NCBI GenBank assembly: GCA_013399015.1
Contig: VWZX01010708.1
Span: 310,001 to 374,000, forward strand
Reading direction: 5' to 3'
DNA length: 64,000 nt
Source: Galbula dea
Taxonomy: Eukaryota; Chordata; Aves; Piciformes; Galbulidae
Every line of letters starts with the position of its first letter. The stretch's first letter is position 1. A model generated the notes under the pieces. It saw only the letters and a list, made by a program, of their open reading frames with translations. It was not told the origin of the DNA and did no database searches. Made by a program: the position numbers and the translations under genes. Of the stretch, positions 46,401-55,783 are shown piece after piece.

Positions 46401-49400
46401 TTCTAGCCCCTCTGTGCTCGCCGGTGCTCGGACTCGCTGTGACACATCTCCGGCTGTCGGTGCCCCGGTGACAGCCCTGTCAGCCTGGTGCCACGAGCCG
46501 GAGACGGTGGCCTGGCCAGAGAAGGTCACCTGGCTCGGCTTGTCCCCGTCGGACGGTCGGAACGGGGAGGGGAGCGGGATAAACCGGGGCCTTTGCCCGC
46601 CTCTTGCACAACCCGTAAGGGATCCATCCCGCTGGCTGCCAAGCCGGAGGGACAGACCTCGTGTCTGCAGAGCGAGGTGGCACGGCCAGGGGAGGAGATC
46701 ACGTCCCTATCGCAGGTGGACAGGGGACGTTGCCTGGGAAGACGCTCTGCAAGGCTGGGAGCAGAGCCCCGAGAGGGACACCCACGTCCCTCTGCTGTAC
46801 TCCTATGCCCCGTGCCGGACCCCCGGGTGTAGGTAAAGGGAACCAACACCCTCCCGGCTAATTTACAGAGAAAAAAAAGCTGCTCAGACCTCACCTACCC
46901 CTAGGCTGCCTGGACCACCACTCATCTACCCTTCACACACATCAGCACCCCACGAGGGGTGCTGGGCGAGCACGCCCGGGCCCCCTGTGCACCCCCAAGC
47001 TTCTCCCCCGTCTATTGTCAGCTCCCAGTACCCTCGGACATCCCCCGGTCCCAGCACTCTCTCTGCACCCCACTCAACGCTCCCGCCGACGCCCCTCTCC
47101 TGCACAGGCACCCTCCGGTCCCTACCCTGGTACCCCTCGGCCCCACCAAGCCCCGCAGTCCCGCCCGCCTCCCCAGCCCCGACCCTACCCGCGGTGCCTG
47201 TGCCGGTGCNCCCCGGCGGCCCTGCGCCGCCGCTTGTCTTCCCGGCTTGGTCTGCCCTGAGCCTGCTGCCGGGGTGAAAGCAGCCGCGGCATCTTCTTAC
47301 CCAGCCTGGGGCATCCCCTTTACTCCCTCCATCCGTGGGCACCCCCTTACCCGGCCCGGGGAATCCTCCTTATCCCATGCTGGGGCATCTCCCTTCCTAC
47401 CCCTGCACATCCCTTATCCCATCCTGAGGGATCTCCCCTTCCCAGCCCTGTGCATTTCCCTTGACCAGCGCTGAACACCCCTTTACTCCTAGACCTCACT
47501 CCGTTCCCTCCTCCCAGCACTGCTGGGGACCTGCAGCACCTCACATTTCAGACACTGGCAGGGAAGCAGGACTTCCTCTTGCTGCTGGTTTCTCCAGTGC
47601 CTAAGCAGTTGGGGTGCTTGGAATGGGGCAAAAATCCAGCACTGGTGTCACCGCACTGAGGACTCCCTGGGAAAAGCATCCAAAGTCCTCTGCCAGGGGT
47701 AACCTGTTCCCAGTGACAAGGGGACCACAGCGCTGGGTTAGATGGTTCCTGGGAAGCCAGCATCACCTCCCACCTCCACCACCCTGCTCCAGCTGGGACT
47801 GCCTCTCCCCAGGCACATCTACAGGTGGGACCAGCCTCGCCTCCTTTCCGTGCGTGTCCACACCGCAAGATGAGCTCTTGGCCTTATTTTTTGCCTTACT
47901 AATTTCCTTTCATCCCATCCCTCTTTGCTTTTTTGTACTTTTCTGTTTTTTGAGGGAGTCTGAAGCTGGCTTGGCAGCCCCCAGGGAGTGAAACCTTCCA
48001 TCTATTTGCACACCAGACAGAGAAACCAGTCCTGCCTCCAGTATCTCCCAGCCGCTGCCTCTACCTGGGGCTCCTGTGCTCCCCAGCCTGCCCCGAGAGG
48101 TGCCAACCAGCCCGAGCCGCTGTGCCGGATATTTGGGAGCAGCCAGCTTGGCCCTGGGCTGCTGGATAGGGACCAAAAGGGCACCCATGACCTGCTTGGG
48201 TGGGTCTGCACTGCTCGGAGAGGCACCTGTTTGACTCCCAGGTTTCAGGGCTACTCCTGCACAAATTTAGGTGCAGATGGATGCATCCCTTTCTCTTGCA
48301 GGAGCTGCATGTGGTGGGGGTTCCTCTACCCCCAGCCAGCTAAGCAGAAGAGGAGAAAATCCATGACACCTTCCAGGGATGCCCCTGTGAACACTCAGAT
48401 GCAGAGACAGCCCCAATGCCACCTGTGCAGGTCCTGTCCTTCCTTCCCTCCTCTGCTCTGAACCAAACCTTCAGGGTTTTTTGCAAGGTTCTGGCATTGC
48501 TCCCGGCTCTCAGGACCCTCAGTGACATCCTGCCCAGATGCTCTGGAAAGTCTGACAGGTCCTGCAGGCAGTGGCTGGTGGTGATCTCACTTGGAGGGGG
48601 AGGAAATGGGACAGACAAAGTCTTTCCAACAAACCTGTTGAGTTACTTTAAAATTCCAGGCTGGCAGCAAAAGTGTTGGATGGCTGCATAGGTTAGGAAA
48701 ATGCTGAGCCTGGACAGAGTCAGGCCTGACCTTTCCCCACTGCAGATCTGCCATCCCAGAGCCAAGTGAGAAATGGGAAGACTATTTGGATCCATCTGGT
48801 TTGTGTGCTGAGCCCTGAAACACAACACCCATACTGTCAGGAGAGCTGCTGGGGCAGCAGTGAGCCAAGCCACTCTGCTGAGCTTCTCATCCCTCATCCC
48901 ATCCCAGGAGCCGCTGGCTTTGTGGATGTCTGACACCCCAAAAAGGAGGGGAACAGGTTCTGGACACAAGGTTCATATCAAGCATCCCTAGCCAGTCCCA
49001 TCCCCTTCCATCCTGGGGGCTGCTTTGGGAAAACCAGGCTCTGATCAGAGCGGCAGCATCCTATGACACTGTCCTGTGGGGACAGTCACACACCTGCCTT
49101 GGCACCATGTGGCAGCTGAGATAACAGCTGGATAGGAGCAAAATAGAAAGAAGGGTGGAAGCAGGGTTTAAAAATGGGTCTGATGTCTGCAGGAGGATGG
49201 ATCTAATCCTGCAGAAGCGTCTCCCTTGGGTGGGAATGTTTGTGGTAACCCCAGATATGTGCCTGCATTTGTGTCACTGTGGCCAAAGGGACAGTAACAG
49301 AGGAACGGCTGTGGAACAGGACTGTGAAGTGAGTTAATGGCAGAACATTGTAGGAACCAACTGGCCTGAAATAAAGTGCTTAATTTTTAAACCAGGAACT

Positions 49401-50353
49401 GAAAAAGAGATGGCCCCAAGCCACATAACAAATGCTTGGTCATCCCCACTCTGACCAACCAGGGAAAGGTTCCCCTGTCCCAGGCAGCACCCCAGGAGCT
49501 GCCCCCGACCTCCCCCCTTTTAACAGGATCCTGCTGACCCCGAAGGCCAGGGTGAGGACCAGGAAGCCCACCCTGCTTATGCCCTGCTCAGGGTTTGGTT
49601 GAGCTCTTGGAGACCGTGGGAACTAGTCTGGTGCCTTCCCACCTCCCTCCCGAGAAAAGCCACAGATTCCTCCTTATTTTTGAGGCCAAAGGGATCATCT
49701 CAAGCTAAAAAAGTCCCAGCAGCTCGGCCAGGAGCCTAGGACCTCTAACCCAGTGGAGGTCCTGCCTTGGGAAGAGCTGGGTGTTCCCACTGCCACACCA
49801 GGCAGTGGCAGTCCTAGCCCCAGGAGCACAGCTGCGCTTTTTGAGGTGGGGGACAGGGACAAAGGGGGTTTCTCTTACCCACTTTCCTCAGCTCACTGGT
49901 GGGGTCGATCAGGACTCGTTGGATCTTCACCACTTTCCACTCCTGGCTGGGGTCAGCTGTGGGGCTGGCTGCTGTGAGAGGCAGCTCTGGGGTAGAGCCA
50001 GGGCATTTTGGGGGGGCTGCAGGCTCAGCTGCCAAGGCCAGGCTGCCCTTGTCCAACAAGTGACTTGATGTGTCCCCATTGAGCCCCTTGGGCATCTGCC
50101 AGCAGCTCCCACTCGTCTTCCCTCCCAGTGGCTCCATCCATCCCTCATGCTCAACCATCTCAGAGGCAGGAGCATCCTGGAGCTGACAGCACCCATGCCT
50201 CTCTCTGTTCCCCACCTCCTGCCAACAGTCAGTGTCCGCTTTGGTGTCCCCCTCAGCCATCCTGCAGACACATGGGCTTTGCACAGCCTCACTAGGAGTG
50301 GGGCAGACAGGCTGGGTTTGCAGGGAGGGCTGCCAGAGTCTTGCCTTCAGCAT
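37434..50353 (-). CDS. SYNPO: SYNPO long isoform, synaptopodin, about 1074 aa, 4 coding exons
   Basis: Exons in coding order: 49879-50353, 41528-41635, 39479-41376, 37434-38177. They join in phase to 3225 nt. Synaptopodin is a proline-rich, mostly disordered actin and alpha-actinin adaptor of podocyte foot processes and of the dendritic spine apparatus. Landmarks: SLSEKELKEAKARSRRIAAQ block at the start of the large exon, two PPxY motifs (PPTY about 442-445, PPAY about 461-464) for WW-domain partners, TGILEEAAARR...SMFTFVEKPK at about 494-517, GKGAELFARRQSRMEKFVIE at about 607-626, and in the last exon MSPPWSERSLSPLR then ARNIINAARRKSSSP, as in the mammalian long form and SYNPO2. The start chosen (MLKARLW) follows an in-frame stop; M32 (MAEGD) is the alternative. 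The acceptor of the small exon (CCTGAG before ACCTGCC) has a weak pyrimidine tract, so that exon is less certain. Confidence 0.85.
38178..39448 (-). other. SYNPO: SYNPO last intron / short-form 3' UTR
   Basis: An intron for the long form and the beginning of the 3' UTR for the short form. I found no obvious canonical AATAAA on the minus strand here, so the short-form 3' end is not located. No other gene seen. Confidence 0.5.
39449..41161 (-). CDS. SYNPO: SYNPO short isoform reading frame, 570 aa
   Basis: Nested in the large exon. It starts at ATG 41161 (MEEGEGQG), equivalent to the MEG start of the human short form, and reads through the internal splice donor to end AGIEPQVWKPSFYYK, matching the human ending VWKPSF plus a few residues. 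Human short synaptopodin is about 685 residues as I recall, so the bird protein is more compact, chiefly in the low-complexity stretch after the N-terminus. PPTY is at 176-179 and PPAY at 195-198. An N-terminally extended version beginning in the upstream exons but using this stop would be 836 aa. Confidence 0.88.
   Translation of the reverse strand: MEEGEGQGVKPEPGQPGTPGEGLQANASLCQEPPAEAQQVPLSIYLKENMPLPTTNGVQEQVASGMERGMGGFGDVGTPAGPGVEALALPQSPEEEKNGEVPGEVPSAPTGTATGTASPASQQQNGVQGRQYYEVHLTLAKPKPVKNRTARPFGTQASPASSQPTEVSPATELPPPPTYAETLSSPPPLTRVRSPPAYSALYPSQEQKMLPGPPLSYGMSGPNPLPKTGILEEAAARRAGKKSMFTFVEKPKLSPNPDLLDLVQSVDSRKKQKEQGEPSAEDEPFALGAEAANFVPNSTPRGGQHLLPADDAPAWSSCLKSPTIKPKPKPQPSHNLSEARGKGAELFARRQSRMEKFVIEAPSQPELLRSPSPTMSLPPSWKYDINACLSPMVSRHLSKSPSRPSKTPPASLYSGNLMENEVSQKELEISKHQPYQLQSSLFILSPAKGPTRSMPQEVPPPRPSLPDTYSYPQQTSCPTSPLPPSPVWHPPAVPSAGQTTSNPFPCATGPLPLTHSSCAGPRAPAEELLASPCRLLPPRAKGGFQAPRPSYSTRNAGIEPQVWKPSFYYK
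39473..39481 (-). promoter_or_regulatory. SYNPO: Alternative splice donor inside the short-form terminal codons
   Basis: On the minus strand the codons for P-Q-V-W read CCACAG then GTGTGG. Splicing at CAG/GTGTGG removes the final VWKPSFYYK and joins in phase 0 to GAA AGG AGG at 38177; retaining it gives the short C-terminus. Confidence 0.85.
41636..46299 (-). other. SYNPO: SYNPO intron, right-hand exon side to CpG region
   Basis: Non-coding as far as I can read. One AT-rich island at about 44300-44325 contains the palindrome TATTTAAATA. No CR1 or other mobile element was recognised in this 4.7 kb. Confidence 0.5.
46350..47290 (-). promoter_or_regulatory. SYNPO: Intronic CpG island, candidate internal SYNPO promoter
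   Basis: Strong rise in CpG and GC inside the 8.2-kb SYNPO intron, densest at 47080-47280. On the minus strand a plausible donor (CCGCGG then GTAGGG, about 47188) could end an untranslated first exon spanning about 47189-47280. A transcript starting here could splice to the exon at 41528-41635, whose in-frame ATG (MRGKVPSAR) or the ATG at 41161 would be first. The N at 47210 falls inside it. Inference only. Confidence 0.4.
47291..49878 (-). other. SYNPO: SYNPO intron between CpG island and first coding exon
   Basis: GC-moderate intronic DNA with no recognised exon, RNA gene or mobile element. Confidence 0.5.
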
Positions 50354-50450
50354 CTCTGCTGCTTGCCTTCGCTGGCCCTCCACAGCCTTTCAAACCCTCT
50401 CCGCATGACCAGAAGCCTGGATCCTGCCTGGCAGTGTTCCCTAAAGCACG
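50354..50450 (-). other. SYNPO: SYNPO 5' UTR portion of first coding exon
   Basis: On the minus strand a strong 3' splice site (CTATCTTCCCTCTCAG, ending near 50451) precedes the first coding exon, leaving about 97 nt of leader before the ATG at 50353. At least one further 5' exon must exist to the right. Confidence 0.5.
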
Positions 50451-52440
50451 GACAACGTCTGAGAGGGAAGATAGCCACTTGCTAGGTACGAGCCCAGCTT
50501 TAGTCCTTCTGCAGATGAGAGAACCAGGTGTGATGCCACAGCAGCAGGCAGCTGACCCAGCCACAGGGATCTGCCTGGAGGACAGATGTCACTGAGAAGG
50601 ATTTTTCAGGAATTTCTCTTGTCCAGGTAGGCAGAGCAGCAGCGTCTAAAGACCTGTGCAAAGGGAGAGAGGAGCATTGAGGATGCTTGCTTATGAGGAT
50701 GCTTGTGTATGCACTGATTTCTTCTGGCCGAAGCCAGCAGAGGCTCCAGTCCCAGCACTGGTCCCCATGAGGAAGGACCTCCTGAGAGGCAAAAACTCCT
50801 TAATAAGTCATCTGGAAATGCCACAGTCACCACCCCAACTTCCTTACCCATCTCTCCTCACCCCGGGGACAGCACTCAGGGCTGGAGCCTAATGCCCATC
50901 TCCCTTTGCTCTTGCAGCCCAGAACCGGCTGCTGAGACTCCCATTTGTGGCCAGCACTGGGGAACAGCACCTATTGCTCAGGAGGTGGAAAAAGCCCGTT
51001 CCTTGTAGATAGCGTTTGCTCAGGGTTCGCAGAAGCCCTAGCTCCCACCTCCATCCCGTTGGAAAGCGAAATTCCCAGCATCCAGCTAACAAAGCTGTGT
51101 TTAACCATTGGGTGACTCACACGGCGCCGGGACAAGCGCAGACAGACCCACTTCCCTTCTGCTGAGCAGAAATCCTGCTGACTGACGAACGCACGCACCG
51201 CCACAGCCGAGAGGCGAGGCATCAACTAGGAGAGAGGGATGTCAGCGCTCCCGGGGCAGGATATGGGTTACAGCATACTGGGGAAATTCCTGTGCCGTGA
51301 GTCCTCGGCAGCCGCTCAGCGCAGTGTCACTCAGCCCGTCCCACTGGGCATCCCTGCTGCTGGAAGATCCGCAGAGCACTCAGCAGCACCATAGGCCATG
51401 ATGGATTCCCCAAAGTAACAGCCAGAGGAGAAGGAGAAGAGAGGTCTCTGCTGGATCTAAACCCCTCCCTGAGTTACTGTGAAGTTTTTCGGTGAAATGA
51501 GAAAATGCAGCAGGTTAATCTCAGACAGAGACAGACACTGCAGTTTCATCCAGAGCTCTCAGAGCTTCTCTGCAAAACTTACTGTCCTTAGCAGGTTATT
51601 TTGGAAAGGAAGGCAGGTTTGAAAACAGACAGTGAAAGCTTTGCTGCCCAACAGGCGCTTGGGCATTTCCCAAATGCAAGGCTGCATTTATTCAGAATGC
51701 CCAAAGGAAATTTTCTGGCCTTTCTGAAATCCTTCCTCTCCTTGCTTTGCTACAGCTATTCAACACGGATCTGCAAAGAGATCCTGGGGGTAAAATTTCA
51801 ATGTTTCTCTCTGAAAAAGGAATCTCATTCTGCTTTTTACGTAATTCGGAGCCCCAGTAGTTGCAGGAAGCCACCCACATCTTTCCTCAGAAACATGGCA
51901 AGCAGTGAGAGCAGGAGGGTACTGGCTTATCTCAAACAAGGACTAAAAGAAAGTCGACAAAAATAGCTCCAGCCCAGCACAGGTCATCAGAGATCCTGTT
52001 GGAACGGCTCTGCCATCTCCCTGCTCCCACTCTCTCTCCCCATCTGTGGGGAGAAGGTTTCTTGGGCAGCACAACTCCCACCCATCCTACACAGGAGCTG
52101 TCTTGACAGTTTGCTGGGCGAGCTCATACCTCTTTGAAAACCATCTTCCAAAACTTCCTCCTTCCATTTCAGGAGCGTTTTCTGCAGATGGGCATATCCC
52201 AAGGCTGGGCGCCCACGATCCTGGCATTCCCTGGGCAAACCCCTCCTTGGTCAGACCCAAGCGGCAGCATTCCCTGAGGACACGGGACCACCCACGCTGC
52301 CGAAATACCGAGTCTGGAGCCTCGCTGGGGACCCGTCTGAGCCCGGCACCGCGGCGGCAGAGGAGCTGGTGGAGGAGCCGCCTTCCCCCCACGACATGGC
52401 TCTTGGCTCTGCGAGCGCCGCAGGAAAGGAATACTTACGG

Positions 52441-52530
52441 GTAACATGTATCTCTAGCAAAAGCTGCAGGGCTCATCCTGTCTGCTCAAAGATCAGCTGG
52501 GGAGGACGGGTATATGAGCTCTGGATGCTT
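52441..52530 (-). other. SYNPO: Candidate SYNPO untranslated first exon
   Basis: On the minus strand a near-perfect donor (ACCC then GTAAGTATT, boundary about 52425-52427) follows a short exon-like stretch; CTCATATACCCG about 85 bp upstream could act as a weak TATA element. An ATG here would open a 13-codon start that joins out of frame to the next exon, so it would act as a short upstream frame. Exon boundaries are approximate. Confidence 0.35.
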
Positions 52531-54837
52531 CATTGCACCAGGTAAAAAGAGCAGCATCACCAGCCACATCCACAACACCAGGCTGAGATAATAACCACCT
52601 GTCTGCACAAGCAGACTCCTACCAGCAGAATGAGGCCAGTGGGGACCATTTCAGGGGCACTGCAGCAAACTGGGGAGTAAGGGATGCTCAGGTGGGGCAC
52701 TGGTGCCCATTTCACAGCCCCAGTGAGCTGCTGCCTGGCTGAGCCCCCTCAGGGAATCACTGTGCAATTCCCAGTGGCAATGAGTCCCTATGAGAAGCTG
52801 CAAAATGGTGCAAGAGGAGAGAATAATAATAATCAATAAATCCTTCAATTCACAAAATGCTGAGATCTGGCAGCAGGGAGACCTTTTGCACAGCTATCTT
52901 TCCCTGCCCACTCACTGGCTGGTGATGCACAGTCCTCCTGCCTGCCTTTCTCTCACCCTGCCACCCCCCCATCATTGAAAAAAAGAAAACTAAAGTTAAC
53001 TTTCCACCTCCCACACAAATATTTTTGGCAGGCTTTGCTGGCATTCAGGCTGCTGAGCCCAGGGGAGACAGGGCCTGCAGAAAGTCTTCATCTGCTCCCA
53101 GCACCCATCCCAAGGGACCCCAGGGACTGCTGTGGCCTAGATGGGTCCTGTCCTAGCCACAGTGCAGGGACAGGAGGTGGCAGTGCTGTTAAAATTTGGG
53201 ATGCACCTCCAGGACAGCCCTGGGGACTGTGGGTGGACCAACCATAGGGATGCCATAAAGTGCAGGTTGGGTTTGTACCTAAACCTGGGCTCCGCCCCCG
53301 GTTTCCGATGTTGTCCCCAGCCACATCACCGCCCAACACTTGGTTTCCATCATCACTCGACAAGCCAGGCTGGGGGAGGGACGGGCTATGAAAGCTGTCC
53401 CCAGCCCAGCGGGAGCTCTCGGGTTTCCTGAGGGCAGGCAGTGGGTCGCTGTCACTCAGACAGGACCTTGCTGTCCAGACTTGCAGTCCCCAGCTCTAGT
53501 CACAAGATCGACTCTGTACCGTTCCAAAATAGCCCAGCCACACTACATACAACTGGGGATCTTCACACCTTCCCTGTGCCAGCAGCTGAATGTCCACTCG
53601 GGCGAGCTGGGCACCTTCTCCTTGTGGCACCTTCAGTCCCTTGGCACTGCACGCAGCAAGGAGCCTGGCTCAGCTGCATCCCCAAAGGGCAACCACATGT
53701 CCCTGGAAGGCCCCATGCTTCTTTAAGGGAGTGCTGCCTCCACAGCTGATACAGGAGATGTCTTTGAGGTGTAGCTGTCACCCTGGGGCACTTGGAGCCA
53801 TGCCTGGGTCACTCTGTGCCCGGATGCTCTCCCATCTGCTGCAATCCAATATCCCATCCCAGCTTCCCAGGTACCCAGCTGGGGCGTGCTGCTGAGCCAC
53901 GTGCTGGAGAGTGGCATGGCTGAGATCTCTGCGAGGTGACCCCCACCCTGCACAAAGACCCTACCACCAAACCCCAAAGCCTTGCAGGGCTGGGCCCAGC
54001 TTGGTGTCACCCTGTGTTACCCAAACATCCTTCTACTGGAGAGTGGGATCACCCCTAGCAGGGAAGGGATGGCAATAGGAGGGATGTGGCTGGGTTGTGT
54101 GGGATGGATGGAGAAAAACCTTCTCCAGAGGGACCATCAGATCTCTGCAGAGGTCCAGCACTCAAGGAAGGGGTGCAAGGGAACTGAGATGGGATGTGAT
54201 TGCTTCCCTGGAAATCCCTGCCAGGATCAGAGAGGAGATGACAGGTCACCTCCTCTGGCATGACAGGTCCCCAGTCTCTCCAGACCAGGACAAACCTTGT
54301 GCCTGGAGCAAGCCCTGGGAGTGTGGGCAAGGATGGCTGCATCCTGGCTCTGGCAGGAGAGGCAGGGGTTGACAGACACAGCAGCCAGCATCATGCTGGG
54401 GAAAACAAAAGCCTTTTGCATCACTGATTTACTACCTTGTTGGAAACCAGGATGGAAAAAACAACATTCCTTAACGCCTGTCCCCATGCAATCCCCGTAG
54501 TCCCCAACACCCCATCCTGCCTGTGGGGGCACATGCTGCTGGTCCTGGCATGCAGGTGCCCACACAGAGCTGCACCCTTATCCTTTGCTGGGATCTTGAT
54601 GGTCTGGTGGGAAGAAGCATCAGGAGAAACACTCAGGGATGGCACAGGGGCTGCAAGGAACCAAGGCAGTTTTCCTGATTAAGAAGTGAGCAGTGCAAGG
54701 GAAGAGGAGAACAGTGGCACCCTAGACAGCTGGACCATGTCCTCTCCCTCCTCCACCCCACGGTGGAAGTAAGGGCTGGACGTGGCTGCAGGGACTTTCC
54801 TGCATGCCTTTGCTCTGCTCCTCATCCCTTTCCACTG

Positions 54838-54902
54838 TCATGTGCAATGGTTGAACTTGATGATCTTAAAGGTATTTTCCAACTTAAACAATTCTGTGTT
54901 TC
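54838..54902 (+). mobile_element. CR1 LINE terminal fragment
   Basis: Only the last ~65 bp of a CR1: GGTTGAACTTGATGATCTTA, then AAAGGTATTTTCCAACTTAA and an ACAATTCTGTG end. Confidence 0.8.
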
Positions 54903-55769
54903 CTCCATGTTCAGGGAGGAGAGGACTCGCCCTGGGCTGTCCATCTCTCTGCTCTCAGGCACCAAGGAGGCTAACAGCAGGCTGGGGTGGAGGAGAGGGG
55001 CCTGGGAAGGGGGATGATGACAATCCCTTGGAGAGCAGCATGGTACAGGATGGGTCAGAATTGGGGTGAAATACATTTCATACCCTTGCCCAAAACATCT
55101 CATATCAAGCCCTGGTGGGTGTTTGCACCTGTTCCACTTCTCTGGGGGTGCTTTTTGTTGGGTTACAGCACTCAGCATACTCAGTCCCTTCCTCCGACCA
55201 TTCAAACCACCTCCCAGCCCCATGCTGGAATTGGCTTCATCAAATCCTTATGCTCCACAGAAATTTACATCCATCAAACATCAGCCTCTGCACTCCAGCT
55301 GAGCGACACTGACCTTGCTCAACCCTCCTGGCTGGGTCCAGAAGTCAATCTACTCCTTCCCATCATCTCTAACAGGGCTGTCTAACCTAAGGGTCCCATC
55401 AGGACCATCCTGGGAGCTGCCCATACCCCAGTGGCACAGCACAGACCTACACTGGGCAGGTCTCAACCTGTGCTGCCCTTTACTTATCTTGGACCCTGAC
55501 CTCAACTTCAGCTGCTGCATCCCTGGAGCTGAGGACAGACCCAGCCCAGCTGTCACAGCTGCCTTCAGCTCTTCTCGGGGCAGTTTTGGGGAGCAAAACA
55601 CTGAGTTTGCTGAGCACTGCAGACAAGAGGTCACATTGGCTGCAGTCCAGTGGGAGCCCAAGGTGCCACCAAGGTGGGTGGCTCTTCCCAGTGACCTCCA
55701 GTCACCACTGCATGGGCACACAGGGCAGTCAATCGGAGCCTCAGCAAATCACTGCAGGAAGCCAGAGAC

Positions 55770-55783
55770 AAAAAAAAAAAAAA
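55770..55783. repeat. Poly(A) run
   Basis: Uninterrupted A run of about 14 bases; no retroposed gene recognised next to it. Confidence 0.8.

Noticed and set aside
49814..50383. SYNPO first coding exon read from the upstream GTG and through its 3' boundary
   Set aside because: The GTG is not a plausible start, and the frame beyond 49879 is intron after a GTAAGAG donor. The ATG at 50353 was used instead.
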